Position numbers and translations under genes: made by a program. Shown one piece after another: positions 54,120-62,097 of a DNA stretch of 64,000 nucleotides. Origin of the DNA: Pseudoalteromonas shioyasakiensis (GTDB taxonomy: Bacteria; Pseudomonadota; Gammaproteobacteria; Enterobacterales; Alteromonadaceae); assembly GCF_001550135.1 (NCBI RefSeq), contig NZ_LRUE01000001.1, positions 1 through 64,000 on the forward strand, written 5' to 3'. Each line of letters opens with the position of its first letter. Positions within the stretch are counted from its first letter, which is position 1. The notes beneath the pieces were generated by a model. That model did not search any database and was not told the origin of the DNA. It saw only the letters and a program-made list of their open reading frames with translations.

Positions 54120-54647
54120 TCAAGCTACCTTCAATGATGTAGCTTTCACTGAAGCAGGTTCATTTGGATCGGGACGGACCATTTGCTCAAGCTCTGCGGT
54201 CACATGCAAAATAGCTGTAATAGCTTGTTGCGCTCGCTTTTGAATAACATCGAAATTTGATTCGGTAATAACGCCATCAGAACGTGAAGTGTGAACAGCT
54301 TTGGCAAAGTCACCACATGCGGCTTGTAACTGAAGTATTTGGTCTGCTAGTTCTTCATCTGATAAACCAACATCAGGTAAATCAACAACCGTTTTTCCTA
54401 CACTAAATGCCCAGGCTTCTAGTGAACGGTAGTCTTGTGTTAGGTCTGACATTGCAATAATTTGTCGGTACCCAAGAATGTGAGTATCACAACCATCATC
54501 CAACTTGCTTCTAAGGACCGTTGGATTCATACCCATCTGTCTAGCCAGTTCAGCAATGTTGTAATCATTCTTATAACTCTCAGCTGCTGCCATTGGGCAT
54601 CGTGCGGCTGGTGCATGAGCACACGTACTTTTTTTAGATAAAAGCAT
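54120..54647 (-). CDS. CII-family phage regulatory protein
   Basis: A 175-residue regulator of the phage CII-like family seen in Mu- and P22-type gammaproteobacterial phages. The helix-turn-helix is in NIAELARQMGMNPTVLRSKLDDG at about residues 28-52, followed by GYRQIIAMSDLT; the rest is a helical multimer domain. By position, second after cro, it should activate promoters for lysogeny. AGGAATAATATAA precedes the ATG. Confidence 0.72.
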   Translation of the reverse strand: MLLSKKSTCAHAPAARCPMAAAESYKNDYNIAELARQMGMNPTVLRSKLDDGCDTHILGYRQIIAMSDLTQDYRSLEAWAFSVGKTVVDLPDVGLSDEELADQILQLQAACGDFAKAVHTSRSDGVITESNFDVIQKRAQQAITAILHVTAELEQMVRPDPNEPASVKATSLKVA

Positions 54648-54659
54648 TTATATTATTCC

Positions 54660-54872
54660 TTATGCTGCTGACTTAGGCTGCTCATTCTCATAAAGAGACA
54701 GATCAACTTTAAGCGCCCCCTTTGTGATCATTTGAAGTTCAAAAGCCCGACCGCGAGGAACTCGACCATCATTTGTCCAGTGGGTTATTGATCCTTTGCT
54801 TAACGGTGGAGAAAAAGCTTTAGCTAACTTTGACTTACTACCAAAATATGAAACTGCATCGCTGGTTTTCAT
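54660..54872 (-). CDS. cro: Cro-like repressor
   Basis: A 70-residue protein with a YdaS/Cro-type helix-turn-helix: SYFGSKSKLAKAFSPPLSKGSITHWTNDGRVPRG. Family members occupy operators and switch the phage to lytic growth. Start placed at the ATG at 54872 because AGGAG ends 6 nt before it; the upstream in-frame ATG at 54878 touches the ribosome site. It diverges from the CI-like gene and is the first gene of the leftward operon. Confidence 0.8.
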   Translation of the reverse strand: MKTSDAVSYFGSKSKLAKAFSPPLSKGSITHWTNDGRVPRGRAFELQMITKGALKVDLSLYENEQPKSAA

Positions 54873-54899
54873 ATACATCTCCTAAATAAGTATGCGAGA

Positions 54900-54929
54900 A
54901 GTATAGTTTTATGAACATTTACAAGTCAA
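54900..54929 (-). promoter_or_regulatory. PR-like promoter of the cro operon
   Basis: On the minus strand TTGACT (54929-54924) and TATACT (54905-54900) are separated by 18 bp, a strong sigma-70 promoter. CI-like operator sites overlap both hexamers. Confidence 0.82.
54901..54916. promoter_or_regulatory. CI/Cro operator, cI-cro region, site 1
   Basis: GTATA-GTTTTA-TGAAC overlaps the -10 of the cro promoter. An 18-bp stretch including this site (54899-54916) matches the site at 56315-56332 at 16 of 18 positions. Confidence 0.72.
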
Positions 54930-54940
54930 GCAAAGTGAAC
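54925..54940. promoter_or_regulatory. CI/Cro operator, cI-cro region, site 2
   Basis: GTCAA-GCAAAG-TGAAC overlaps the -35 of the cro promoter, 24 bp from site 1. Its right half-site is identical to that of site 1. Confidence 0.62.
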
Positions 54941-54957
54941 CAATAAAATAGTAAGAT

Positions 54958-54973
54958 GTTTAGATAACTATAC
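54958..54973. promoter_or_regulatory. CI/Cro operator, cI-cro region, site 3
   Basis: GTTTA-GATAAC-TATAC lies just before the CI-like gene and covers TATACT (54969-54974), the probable -10 of the repressor-maintenance promoter. It contains AACTATACTT, the exact inverse of AAGTATAGTT at site 1. Confidence 0.65.
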
Positions 54974-54988
54974 TTAGAGAATATAAAA

Positions 54989-55633
54989 ATGACATTTCAA
55001 GAACGTTTAGAAGCACAGATGAAATCTGAGGGTGTTAAGGGAATTGATATAGTCAACAAACTGAAAATCTCTAAGGGAACCGTAAGTCAGTGGCGTAATG
55101 GTGTAAGCAAGCCTAGAGGCGAAAACGCTGTTAGATTAGCTAAGTTTTTACGCTGTAATCTTACATGGTTAATTGAAGGAAAAGGGTTACCCAATAAAAA
55201 CCTAGAATTAGAGCTAGGCCCAGACCTTAGAGGCAAGGCCCCTCTAATATCTTGGGTCCAGGCTGGCAAATGGAAAGAAATTGATTTGGAAAGTTTGCAA
55301 CAAGCATCTGACATCACTTTCTATCAACATACAGCAAATGTTAGTGATGAAGCATTTGCACTTCGTGTTAAAGGTGACAGTATGACGAGTTTTACGGGTG
55401 GGAAGTCAATACCTGAGGGCTCTGTAATAATAGTTGACCCGAACATGCAAGCTGAACATGGAAAAGTAATCGTCGCAAGACTAGAAGACAGCAACGAAGC
55501 AACTTTAAAGCAATTAGTTATTGATGGAGGTGCGAAATACTTAAAGCCATTTAATAACAGCTACCCGACAATGCCTATCAATGGAAACTGCACTATCATT
55601 GGGGTAGTCAAACAAGTCATACAAGATTTTTAA
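54989..55633 (+). CDS. cI: CI-like S24 prophage repressor
   Basis: A 214-residue lysogeny repressor. Helix-turn-helix at about 18-40 (IDIVNKLKISKGTVSQWRNG), dimerisation and self-cleaving peptidase domain from about 85. The cleavage bond is A92-G93 in WVQAGKW, the nucleophile S131 in GDSM, the base K174 in TLKQL; the 43-residue spacing between Ser and Lys equals that of lambda CI. RecA-stimulated self-cleavage should induce the prophage. It faces cro across three operators and ends exactly where the next minus-strand gene ends. Confidence 0.88.
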   Translation: MTFQERLEAQMKSEGVKGIDIVNKLKISKGTVSQWRNGVSKPRGENAVRLAKFLRCNLTWLIEGKGLPNKNLELELGPDLRGKAPLISWVQAGKWKEIDLESLQQASDITFYQHTANVSDEAFALRVKGDSMTSFTGGKSIPEGSVIIVDPNMQAEHGKVIVARLEDSNEATLKQLVIDGGAKYLKPFNNSYPTMPINGNCTIIGVVKQVIQDF

Positions 55634-56188
55634 CTAGCCTCTATGACAAGATTTGCACCATTTTGTAAGACCATCTTGAGTCTTATTAGAATGGTAGAAA
55701 CTTGTACCTCTTCGCCTTTTCCCACAACCAGAGCAAATCTTATACTTTATTTGCTTCCTGCTATTATCAGCTCTCAAGCAGTCAAGGCACCACTTGGTTA
55801 AACCGTCCTTATTTCTTTCGCTTTGCCCAAAGGATGAGATTGCAAGGTTATTTAGGCACTTGGAACACTTTTTGGTTTTTGAACCAGCATTACGCTGAAT
55901 AACTGCTGCTTCTTGCCTAGAAATCAGGTCTGGTTTATGTTCTAAGGGCTGTTGAACGTTGGATGATACTTTTGGAATATGGTCTATAGGCTTCTCTAGC
56001 TTCTCATTATTTACATTGAATTTTGTAGAAGAACTAGTAAAAACTCTTGTTTGTTCGCGTTCTACATAACCATTCTCAGTTTCAAACCGCTCATATCTTT
56101 TTTCTTTAGTCTTTGTTTTATCTGTGTCACGATTATCAAGTAAATACCAAACTACGAAAATCCCACCAATAATTAAAATTATATCCAT
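55634..56188 (-). CDS. membrane-anchored double zinc-knuckle protein, 184 aa
   Basis: An N-terminal transmembrane helix (about 2-17, DIILIIGGIFVVWYLL) anchors a Glu/Lys-rich linker, then two tandem copies of a zinc motif: CSKC ... DGLTKWCLDC and CSGC ... DGLTKWCKSC. Similar C-x2-C-DGLT-x-W-C modules occur in phage HNH-type and host-takeover proteins. ATG at 56188 was preferred to an upstream GTG. It abuts the repressor stop, converging with it, and is likely expressed in the lysogen; an exclusion function is conceivable. Confidence 0.6.
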   Translation of the reverse strand: MDIILIIGGIFVVWYLLDNRDTDKTKTKEKRYERFETENGYVEREQTRVFTSSSTKFNVNNEKLEKPIDHIPKVSSNVQQPLEHKPDLISRQEAAVIQRNAGSKTKKCSKCLNNLAISSFGQSERNKDGLTKWCLDCLRADNSRKQIKYKICSGCGKRRRGTSFYHSNKTQDGLTKWCKSCHRG

Positions 56189-56316
56189 ATAAATCACGTC
56201 GCTTAACTTAGGTCTTAACTAACCCTAAACAATAAATAGCTATATATCAACATTCGCGTTTAAACATTCTTAAGCACACAGAAACACCAATAGAAATTTA
56301 TAACTCCGAATTAAAA

Positions 56317-56332
56317 GTTTAGTTTTTTGAAC
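56317..56332. promoter_or_regulatory. CI operator, rightward operon, site 1
   Basis: GTTTA-GTTTTT-TGAAC, upstream of the rightward promoter; 16 of 18 identical over the extended site with the first cI-cro operator. Confidence 0.7.
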
Positions 56333-56334
56333 TT

Positions 56335-56363
56335 TTTTGTTGACAGATTTGTTTGCATATATA
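56335..56363 (+). promoter_or_regulatory. PL-like promoter of the recombination operon
   Basis: TATATA at 56358-56363 has an upstream TG and a TTTTGT hexamer 17 bp away; a perfect TTGACA at 56340-56345 is also present but at short spacing (12 bp). Three operators surround it. Confidence 0.6.
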
Positions 56364-56366
56364 AAC
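56351..56366. promoter_or_regulatory. CI operator, rightward operon, site 2
   Basis: GTTTG-CATATA-TAAAC covers the -10 of the rightward promoter; it is close to a full dyad and lies 34 bp from site 1. Confidence 0.7.
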
Positions 56367-56375
56367 TTAAATAAA

Positions 56376-56391
56376 GTTTAGAAAAATGAAC
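56376..56391. promoter_or_regulatory. CI operator, rightward operon, site 3
   Basis: GTTTA-GAAAAA-TGAAC, 25 bp after site 2 and ending just before the first gene's ribosome site. Confidence 0.68.
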
Positions 56392-56403
56392 AAAGGTATC
56401 AAC

Positions 56404-56706
56404 ATGGATAGCAACACCAAACAAAATGCTTTTACTCATATATCGCTAGAAGCAAAAACACTTATTGCAGCATTAGCGGTTGAGTCATTCAACTTTCGCA
56501 ATTGTGTGCATGTGAATGTTGTAACCACAGCAACGGACCCATCAATTTGCGTGTTTATTTACGTAAACGGTAAATGCGAACAATCAATAACTATTTACTT
56601 AACTGATAACGATGCAATAGCAGCTCTCCAAAAAGCATTCGACTTAGTTATTGCATACAAAAAGCAAGACAAGTTGCTTGCTCCACTAATCAAATTAGCG
56701 AGCTAA
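56404..56706 (+). CDS. first gene of rightward operon, 100 aa
   Basis: A 100-residue soluble protein with alternating strands (FNFRNCVHVNVVTTATD, ICVFIYVNGKCEQSITIYL) and helices (LIAALAVESF, DAIAALQKAFDLVIAY). No recognised family. Start at 56404 because AAAGG lies 7 nt ahead; an upstream in-frame ATG lacks a ribosome site. Leading position after the operators suggests early expression, where antitermination or anti-host factors are common. Confidence 0.6.
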   Translation: MDSNTKQNAFTHISLEAKTLIAALAVESFNFRNCVHVNVVTTATDPSICVFIYVNGKCEQSITIYLTDNDAIAALQKAFDLVIAYKKQDKLLAPLIKLAS

Positions 56707-56710
56707 GCCA

Positions 56711-57634
56711 ATGCATGACGTTAAAGAAACTCAGCGCTTATTAGCCGATCCTTTTGAAGAACATGACATTGAATGGCGTGTTCAACAAAGCGGTGTATCT
56801 AACAATCAAAAGCCTTGGGTAATGGTTATTCCATACATCACTAACCGCGCAATCCAACAACGATTAGATGACGTTCTAGGTCTGGATGGCTGGGAAAATG
56901 TCTATCAAGAAGCATCTAACGGTAAAGGCTACCTTTGCGGGTTAAAAGTTCGCATTGGAGATAAATGGGTAACTAAGTGGGATGGCGCAGAGTACACAAA
57001 TATAGAGCCACTTAAAGGCGCTCTGTCAGGCGCTATGAAGCGAACAGCCGTTCAATTTGGTATTGGCCGTTACCTCTACTCTCTTGAGTCAGAGTTTGCA
57101 ACTTGCTCACCAGTTAATAACCGTTTCGAGTGTGATGGTGAATACATACGCATTCCGCTTAATAAGCAACAGAAAAACGGCCCAAAAATGGAAGCGCAAT
57201 GGTTTCCTCCACTACTACCAGATTGGGCGTTACCAAAAGCGAAATTCGATAAGTACTTAGAAGCAATTGAGTCCGCAGAGTTAATGGAATCAATGCGTGA
57301 AGCTTATAACAAAGCATACAAATACGCTGAAGCTGTAAACAGAATCGATATTCGTGACAAAGCGATAGCAATCAAAGACCGCAAAAAGGCTGAGCTTGAA
57401 AAGCTAAACCAAGACGAAGCAATAAATAAAAACAAAAAGTTTTTGAATTGGATTAACACGAAAATCAGCGACCTGATCACAAGCGCTGAGAACGAATCAA
57501 TTTTAAACCTTAACCACAAGAAACTGCTTCAAGAGGTTGAGGGCCATTGTAGAGCCAACAAAATTGACGCAACCAATTTTGTTAGCCAGGTAAACGAAGC
57601 GCATCAACAAGCACTAATCAACCTAAGAAACTAA
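56711..57634 (+). CDS. Rad52-family single-strand annealing protein
   Basis: A 307-residue recombinase of the Rad52/Rad22 group (also called Sak). The core is clear: ITNRAIQQRLDDVLGLDGWENVYQE, then WDGAEYTNIEPLKGALSGAMKRTAVQFGIGRYLYSLES. The C-terminal 130 residues are helical and charged, as in phage members, and may bind SSB or the partner downstream. It anneals complementary strands during phage recombination and replication, replacing lambda Beta. Confidence 0.85.
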   Translation: MHDVKETQRLLADPFEEHDIEWRVQQSGVSNNQKPWVMVIPYITNRAIQQRLDDVLGLDGWENVYQEASNGKGYLCGLKVRIGDKWVTKWDGAEYTNIEPLKGALSGAMKRTAVQFGIGRYLYSLESEFATCSPVNNRFECDGEYIRIPLNKQQKNGPKMEAQWFPPLLPDWALPKAKFDKYLEAIESAELMESMREAYNKAYKYAEAVNRIDIRDKAIAIKDRKKAELEKLNQDEAINKNKKFLNWINTKISDLITSAENESILNLNHKKLLQEVEGHCRANKIDATNFVSQVNEAHQQALINLRN

Positions 57635-57649
57635 ATGGAGCATAGCACC

Positions 57650-58804
57650 ATGACTACAGCAAAGCAAAGCACTGCAACAAGCCTAGTAGAAGTCGTATTT
57701 CAAGAAGACCTAACAAAGCAAGGTCTGGCAGAACTTCGTAAGAAGTACCCGAAGTCTTTAAAACTTGATATGCAAGATGATGATGACTTCAAAGAAGCCC
57801 GTAAAATTCGAACTGAGCGTAACAAGCTAGCAAAGGCAATCAATGATCGTCGAATCAGCTTCACTAGTGAGCTAAAAGATCACGGTGATGACTTAATAAA
57901 TAAAATTGATGTTATTTACAATCCTATCATTACAGCGTTTGAAGCAGAGGATAAACGCCGTAAAGAAGAAGCTGCACGCATTAAAGCAGAACACGAAGCG
58001 ATGCTAGATAAGCAACGCCTAGATATTGCTGAGTTCAAAGGCTTTATTCAGCAATGTAAAGGCAAAGACTCTCAGTATATCGCTGATGCACTGGAGTCAG
58101 TAGATCTCATCGAAACTGATTCATTCCACAAAGACATTATTCATGAAGCTATCGACGCTAAAAAAGAAGTGATCGAAACACTTAATGAAATGTATCAGAC
58201 AGCAAAAGCTAACGAAAAAGTTGAAGCTGAACGTGCTGAGTTACGCGCCAAAGAAGAGCAAATTGAAAAAGAGCGTACTATTGAAAACCGCATTAATAAA
58301 TTGCGTAACAGCCCTATGGATTTCTTTGGCAAGTCTAGCCAAGTGATCCAAGACCGTATTACTCAGTTAGAAAACTACACACCTACTGAAAGTGACTTTG
58401 GACCACGTCTAGATGAAGTTATTCAGCTTCAAGCACAGGTAATTCAGCAATTGCGAATGATGCTTACACAAGCCATACAACTTGAATCTGTTAACTCAGT
58501 TGCTCAGCCAATTGAAGAGCAAGCTACCAACCAAGATGTGCATAGCGTTCAGCAGGCTCAATTTGAACAACAAGAAGATAACCAACTTCAATCTCAAGAT
58601 GCACCGCTTCTAGGCGGGACAATCAAGTCAGATGTTTTTGAAACTACAACTAATACTGATGGCTATATCCCTCTGGACTTATGGCCGAGTGCAATGGACC
58701 GAGCAGAGAACGATGAATTAGACCGCGTTTGTGATCAGCTCGAAGTAGCTGAAAGTCACATCGCATTCTTAGAAGCTGAATTAAACAAAGCGCTTGCGGC
58801 TTAA
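57650..58804 (+). CDS. coiled-coil recombination-associated protein, 384 aa
   Basis: A mostly helical protein resembling DUF1351-type partners of phage annealing proteins: EARKIRTERNKLAKAINDRRISFTSELK at about 50-80, then a long coil (RRKEEAARIKAEHEAMLDKQRLD), a conserved-looking NSPMDFFGKSSQVIQDRI, and a Gln-rich unstructured region before a terminal helix. Start at 57650 because GGAG lies 9 nt ahead, instead of 57635 which directly follows the annealing-protein stop. Likely works with the Rad52-like protein in place of an exonuclease partner. Confidence 0.65.
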   Translation: MTTAKQSTATSLVEVVFQEDLTKQGLAELRKKYPKSLKLDMQDDDDFKEARKIRTERNKLAKAINDRRISFTSELKDHGDDLINKIDVIYNPIITAFEAEDKRRKEEAARIKAEHEAMLDKQRLDIAEFKGFIQQCKGKDSQYIADALESVDLIETDSFHKDIIHEAIDAKKEVIETLNEMYQTAKANEKVEAERAELRAKEEQIEKERTIENRINKLRNSPMDFFGKSSQVIQDRITQLENYTPTESDFGPRLDEVIQLQAQVIQQLRMMLTQAIQLESVNSVAQPIEEQATNQDVHSVQQAQFEQQEDNQLQSQDAPLLGGTIKSDVFETTTNTDGYIPLDLWPSAMDRAENDELDRVCDQLEVAESHIAFLEAELNKALAA

Positions 58805-58826
58805 TTCCAAACTTTAAACAAATTTA

Positions 58827-58840
58827 GCGCCTTCGGGCGC
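58827..58840 (+). other. UUCG-type hairpin
   Basis: GCGCC-TTCG-GGCGC is a very stable tetraloop hairpin between two operon genes. No T-run follows, so it is more likely an RNA-stability or pausing element than a terminator. Confidence 0.5.
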
Positions 58841-58860
58841 GCCATTTAAGGGGAGAAACT

Positions 58861-59103
58861 ATGTCATCAGTAACAAGAATAGCCCAACACCGTATGACTC
58901 AGCACTTGCGATGTAACAACATCATTTTTGGGTCAGCAATAGTAGTAAGTGCAAAAAAAGAAGACGTAGAAGGTTGGGTTTTACCAGGTGGGAAATTTAC
59001 TCGAAATAGAGCTGAGGCTTTTAAAACGTGCAGAAAGATGCACAGCCTAATAGAGGTTCTAGGCGGCATAAAACCATTAACTCACGCAGATAGAGCGGCT
59101 TAA
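58861..59103 (+). CDS. early-operon protein, 80 aa
   Basis: A basic 80-residue protein with GGGGAG before its ATG. Sequence shows a beta-hairpin (NNIIFGSAIVVSA, GWVLPGGKF) and a helix with AEAFKTCRKMHSLIEVLGG. It loosely recalls small Arc- or KTSC-like folds; no family is assigned. Confidence 0.6.
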   Translation: MSSVTRIAQHRMTQHLRCNNIIFGSAIVVSAKKEDVEGWVLPGGKFTRNRAEAFKTCRKMHSLIEVLGGIKPLTHADRAA

Positions 59104-59105
59104 CT

Positions 59106-59249
59106 ATGATGCACGATTACATGGCAATCCGCGGCAACTCAACACGTGCTTGTAAAGCTCGAAAACGTAAAGAGTTCTTCAAATTAACTGCTGTCATTGG
59201 GGCAATTGTGATTTTAGTTGCCACCGTTGTCTGGCTCACAACCAAGTAG
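59106..59249 (+). CDS. 47-aa membrane protein
   Basis: Two overlapping ATGs begin a 47-residue frame 2 nt after the preceding stop. The first half is basic (RACKARKRKEFF), the second is one hydrophobic helix (LTAVIGAIVILVATVVWL), so it should be a single-span inner-membrane protein. Too short to assign. Confidence 0.6.
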   Translation: MMHDYMAIRGNSTRACKARKRKEFFKLTAVIGAIVILVATVVWLTTK

Positions 59250-59256
59250 GTCCAGT

Positions 59257-59637
59257 ATGTTTTGTGTCTTTGGCGTAAGTAAAAAGAAATCTAAAGCCGC
59301 TGCTGAAAAGAAGGTAAATGCTATGCGTGGCGAACTTGCGCCAAAAAATCCAGCACAGCACAAACAACTGGTTGAGGTTATGACTGAAGAATTGTTTTTA
59401 AAGTCAAAACCTACAGCTGTCAGCGGCGAATTATCAAGTCCAAGCCTAGTTGATGACTTTATAGAGCTAGCAAATAAAACGGGCGATATACGAGCTTTAA
59501 AAGGTATGAGACGAGTACATAAAGCAGATAAAAAAGGTGCCTTGCAATACTCCAAGCGTACTAAAAAACCAATTTTTGAGTGGGTGCCTCTTGAACAAAA
59601 TTTCACTCAAGAGCTCATCAATGAAGAATTTTTTTAA
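59257..59637 (+). CDS. early-operon protein, 126 aa
   Basis: Start fixed at [13 protein letters not shown], 7 nt after the previous stop with TAGGT upstream. The 126-residue product is basic with a long helical N-terminal third ([17 protein letters not shown]) and a C-terminal beta/aromatic part ([13 protein letters not shown]). No known family. It is cotranscribed with rdgC, 10 nt away. Confidence 0.6.
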   Translation: MFCVFGVSKKKSKAAAEKKVNAMRGELAPKNPAQHKQLVEVMTEELFLKSKPTAVSGELSSPSLVDDFIELANKTGDIRALKGMRRVHKADKKGALQYSKRTKKPIFEWVPLEQNFTQELINEEFF

Positions 59638-59647
59638 AGGTAATTTT

Positions 59648-60796
59648 ATGCTTTTTTCAAATTTAATAATTTATAAATTCAAGCAAGAAATTGAGTTCAA
59701 TAATGAACAATTCAACGAAGCACTTGAGCAAGATATGTTTCGTCACTGTGGTGAACAAGAGTTGTCAACTTTAGGTTGGACTAAAGCTTTTGGGAAACAT
59801 GGTGAAGCACTATGCCACTTTTCAAATCGCAAAATCCTAGTGTGCGCTAAACGTGAAGAAAAAGTTCTTCCAGCGGCTGTAATTAATGAAATAGTTGCGG
59901 AAAAAATTGAGCAAATTGAACTTGAGGAAAATCGCACTGTTAAGAAGAAAGAACGTGACGAACTAAAAGAAAACACTTTGCACACGCTGCTACCTCAAGC
60001 GTTTACTAAATCAAGCCTACAATACGCATTCATTGACATGGACAGCGGTTTATTAGTGGTTAACAGCGCTAGTTTTGGAAAAGCTGAAGAGCTCACCGCC
60101 CTATTGCGTAAGTCACTTGGCACCCTGCCAATCGTTCCAGCATTTGGCGAATTTGATTTGGATGTCTTTCTTACTGATTGGTTAACTAACTTTTCTACCC
60201 CAGCCAACTTCTCAATTGGCACTGATGCAGAAATGCAAGAAGCAGACGATAGTGGCGCTATTGTAAAACTGAAAGGTCATGACTTACAAGGTGACGAAAT
60301 TAAAGCTCATTTAGATTTGGGTAAGCGAGTAACAAAACTAGCTCTTAACTGGAAAGACCGTATCAAGTTTAACTTCCAAAATGATGGTGCCATCAAACAA
60401 GTTGGCTATTCAGACACACTGAAAGAAGAAAACGCTGATATTCCTGCTGAAGATATGCCAATTAAGTTAGATGCAGACTTCATTTTAATTGCAAGTGAAT
60501 TGGTCGAAATGGTGACCGAGCTTACAAATGGTGGCCTTGTCAATGGGTTCCCTGAAGATCAAGACGATACTAACGAATCATTGCTCTCAAAATTTCAAGA
60601 CAAAAATGGCAATGATGAATTCTATAACGAAGCAGTAGAGTTTGTTCAAAAATCACAGCACGCATCTGTTTCACGTATTCAGCGTAAATTTCGAATTGGC
60701 TATAACCGAGCTGCTCGATTAGTTGAACAGCTTGAAGCAAACGGCATCATCACCGCGCCAGGTCATAACGGCGCTCGAGAAGTATTAGTTAAGTAA
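59648..60796 (+). CDS. rdgC: RdgC fused to an FtsK-gamma-like domain
   Basis: A 382-residue protein. Residues 1 to about 305 are RdgC, a ring-forming DNA-binding protein that limits Rec[12 protein letters not shown] start, [32 protein letters not shown]. RdgC is normally about 300 residues. The last 60 residues match the FtsK-gamma winged helix: [39 protein letters not shown], with the final HNGAREVL. In FtsK this domain reads KOPS and activates XerD. Start at 59648 aligned to the RdgC N-terminus with AAAGG upstream. The fusion is the unusual feature. Confidence 0.88.
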   Translation: MLFSNLIIYKFKQEIEFNNEQFNEALEQDMFRHCGEQELSTLGWTKAFGKHGEALCHFSNRKILVCAKREEKVLPAAVINEIVAEKIEQIELEENRTVKKKERDELKENTLHTLLPQAFTKSSLQYAFIDMDSGLLVVNSASFGKAEELTALLRKSLGTLPIVPAFGEFDLDVFLTDWLTNFSTPANFSIGTDAEMQEADDSGAIVKLKGHDLQGDEIKAHLDLGKRVTKLALNWKDRIKFNFQNDGAIKQVGYSDTLKEENADIPAEDMPIKLDADFILIASELVEMVTELTNGGLVNGFPEDQDDTNESLLSKFQDKNGNDEFYNEAVEFVQKSQHASVSRIQRKFRIGYNRAARLVEQLEANGIITAPGHNGAREVLVK

Positions 60797-60806
60797 GGAG
60801 TAAACC

Positions 60807-61454
60807 ATGGCTCGCGGAGTTAATAAAGTAATCTTAGTTGGCAACTTAGGCCAAGATCCTGAAGTGCGTTACATGCCTAATGGCAATGGCGTGGCAAATA
60901 TCAGTGTGGCTACAACTGATAGCTGGAAGGATAAGAATACAGGACAATTGCAAGAGCGCACAGAATGGCATCGCGTCATTTTGTTCGGGAAACTTGCTGA
61001 AGTGGCCGGTGAATACTTGCGTAAAGGTTCACAGATTTACATTGAAGGTCGTATACAAACTCGCAAATGGACCGACCAATCAGGCCAAGAAAAATACACA
61101 ACAGAAATCGTTGTCGACATGGGCGGACAGATGCAGATGCTTGGTGGCCGTAGTAACGATCAACATCAAGGAACTGGCTATCAAGGTGGTGGTTATCAGG
61201 GCGGTCATCAACAAGGCGGATATCAAGGTGGACAGCAACAAAGAAGTCACCATCAAGGCGGACAACAGAACAATCAACGTCAAAGCAATGCTCGTAATAA
61301 CAATTCGCAAGGTGGATTTACCCCTAAACCGCAACAATCACAGCAGTACGGCGGGCCACAAAACCCAATGGAGCCACCTATGGATTTTATAGATGATGAT
61401 ATCCCGTTCGCCCCCATCGGCTTGCAGCACCCTGCACTCTTAATGTGCATGTAA
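60807..61454 (+). CDS. ssb: single-stranded DNA-binding protein
   Basis: A 215-residue SSB: OB-fold about 1-110 ([47 protein letters not shown]), a Gln/Gly-rich flexible linker, and the acidic tip [10 protein letters not shown]. Most cellular SSBs end at this tip, which docks partner proteins; here 14 more residues ([14 protein letters not shown]) follow, a feature of some phage SSBs. It works with the Rad52-like annealing protein. An overlapping frame at 60880-61392 is a shadow produced by the Gln-rich codons. Confidence 0.93.
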   Translation: MARGVNKVILVGNLGQDPEVRYMPNGNGVANISVATTDSWKDKNTGQLQERTEWHRVILFGKLAEVAGEYLRKGSQIYIEGRIQTRKWTDQSGQEKYTTEIVVDMGGQMQMLGGRSNDQHQGTGYQGGGYQGGHQQGGYQGGQQQRSHHQGGQQNNQRQSNARNNNSQGGFTPKPQQSQQYGGPQNPMEPPMDFIDDDIPFAPIGLQHPALLMCM

Positions 61455-61464
61455 GGAGAGCCCC

Positions 61465-62097
61465 ATGTTTGAACAATTTAACGGCCAAAAATTTAACCTT
61501 ATTTACTCTGATCCTGCCTGGCAATTCAGTAATAAGAAAACAGGCGGAAGCATGAAAAGCGGCGCAGCTCATCACTACAAGTCAACAATGAGCGTAGAAG
61601 AGCTAAAAGCGATGCCTATTGACGACATTGCAGCCGAAGATTGCATATTGGTTCTGTGGTATGTCGGCGCAATGCCACAAGAAGCCTTAGACGTTGTGAA
61701 AGCATGGGGTTTTACACTTAAAAATATGAATGGCTTTGTATGGAACAAGCTAACTGTAAATAACATTCCATTTTTTGGTATGGGCTTTTGGACCCGCGGT
61801 GGAAGTGAGTCAGCCATTATCGCAATTAAAGGCAAGCCAAAAGTTGCAAGCCACTCAGTTAGAGCTGTAGGTCACTACGATCCTGAAAGCTTAGATGAAG
61901 TTTTGAAGCACACAATATTTAGCGGTGCTTTTAAGGTGGGTCAGCATAGCGAAAAGCCAAACGAGTTTAGAGAGGCATGCGTAGAGCTCGCAGGTGATGT
62001 GCCTCGTATTGAGTTATTTTCTCGTAAGCGTGTTAAAGGCTGGTCTGTTTGGGGTAATGAAGTGGGTAAATTAAATAAAAGGGCGAAAGCGGCATGA
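61465..62097 (+). CDS. MT-A70 family adenine methyltransferase
   Basis: A 210-residue SAM-dependent N6-adenine methyltransferase related to MT-A70 and phage Dam-like enzymes. The catalytic motif is DPAW (D16-W19) instead of the usual DPPW; SAM-loop and fold features include CILVLWYVGAMPQEALDVVKAWGFTL, FFGMGFWTRGGSE, KPNEFREACVELAGDVPRIELFSRK, the last near the end as in the family. It may modify phage DNA against restriction. It begins 11 nt after ssb and overlaps the next start (ATGA). Confidence 0.85.
   Translation: MFEQFNGQKFNLIYSDPAWQFSNKKTGGSMKSGAAHHYKSTMSVEELKAMPIDDIAAEDCILVLWYVGAMPQEALDVVKAWGFTLKNMNGFVWNKLTVNNIPFFGMGFWTRGGSESAIIAIKGKPKVASHSVRAVGHYDPESLDEVLKHTIFSGAFKVGQHSEKPNEFREACVELAGDVPRIELFSRKRVKGWSVWGNEVGKLNKRAKAA

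Noticed and set aside
59214..59606. A 130-codon minus-strand frame opposite the 126-aa gene
   Set aside because: The plus-strand gene has a ribosome site and fits the operon spacing; the opposite frame looks like a shadow.
60880..61392. A 170-codon frame overlapping ssb in another frame
   Set aside because: It arises from the Gln/Gly-rich linker codons of ssb, has no ribosome site and gives a low-complexity product.
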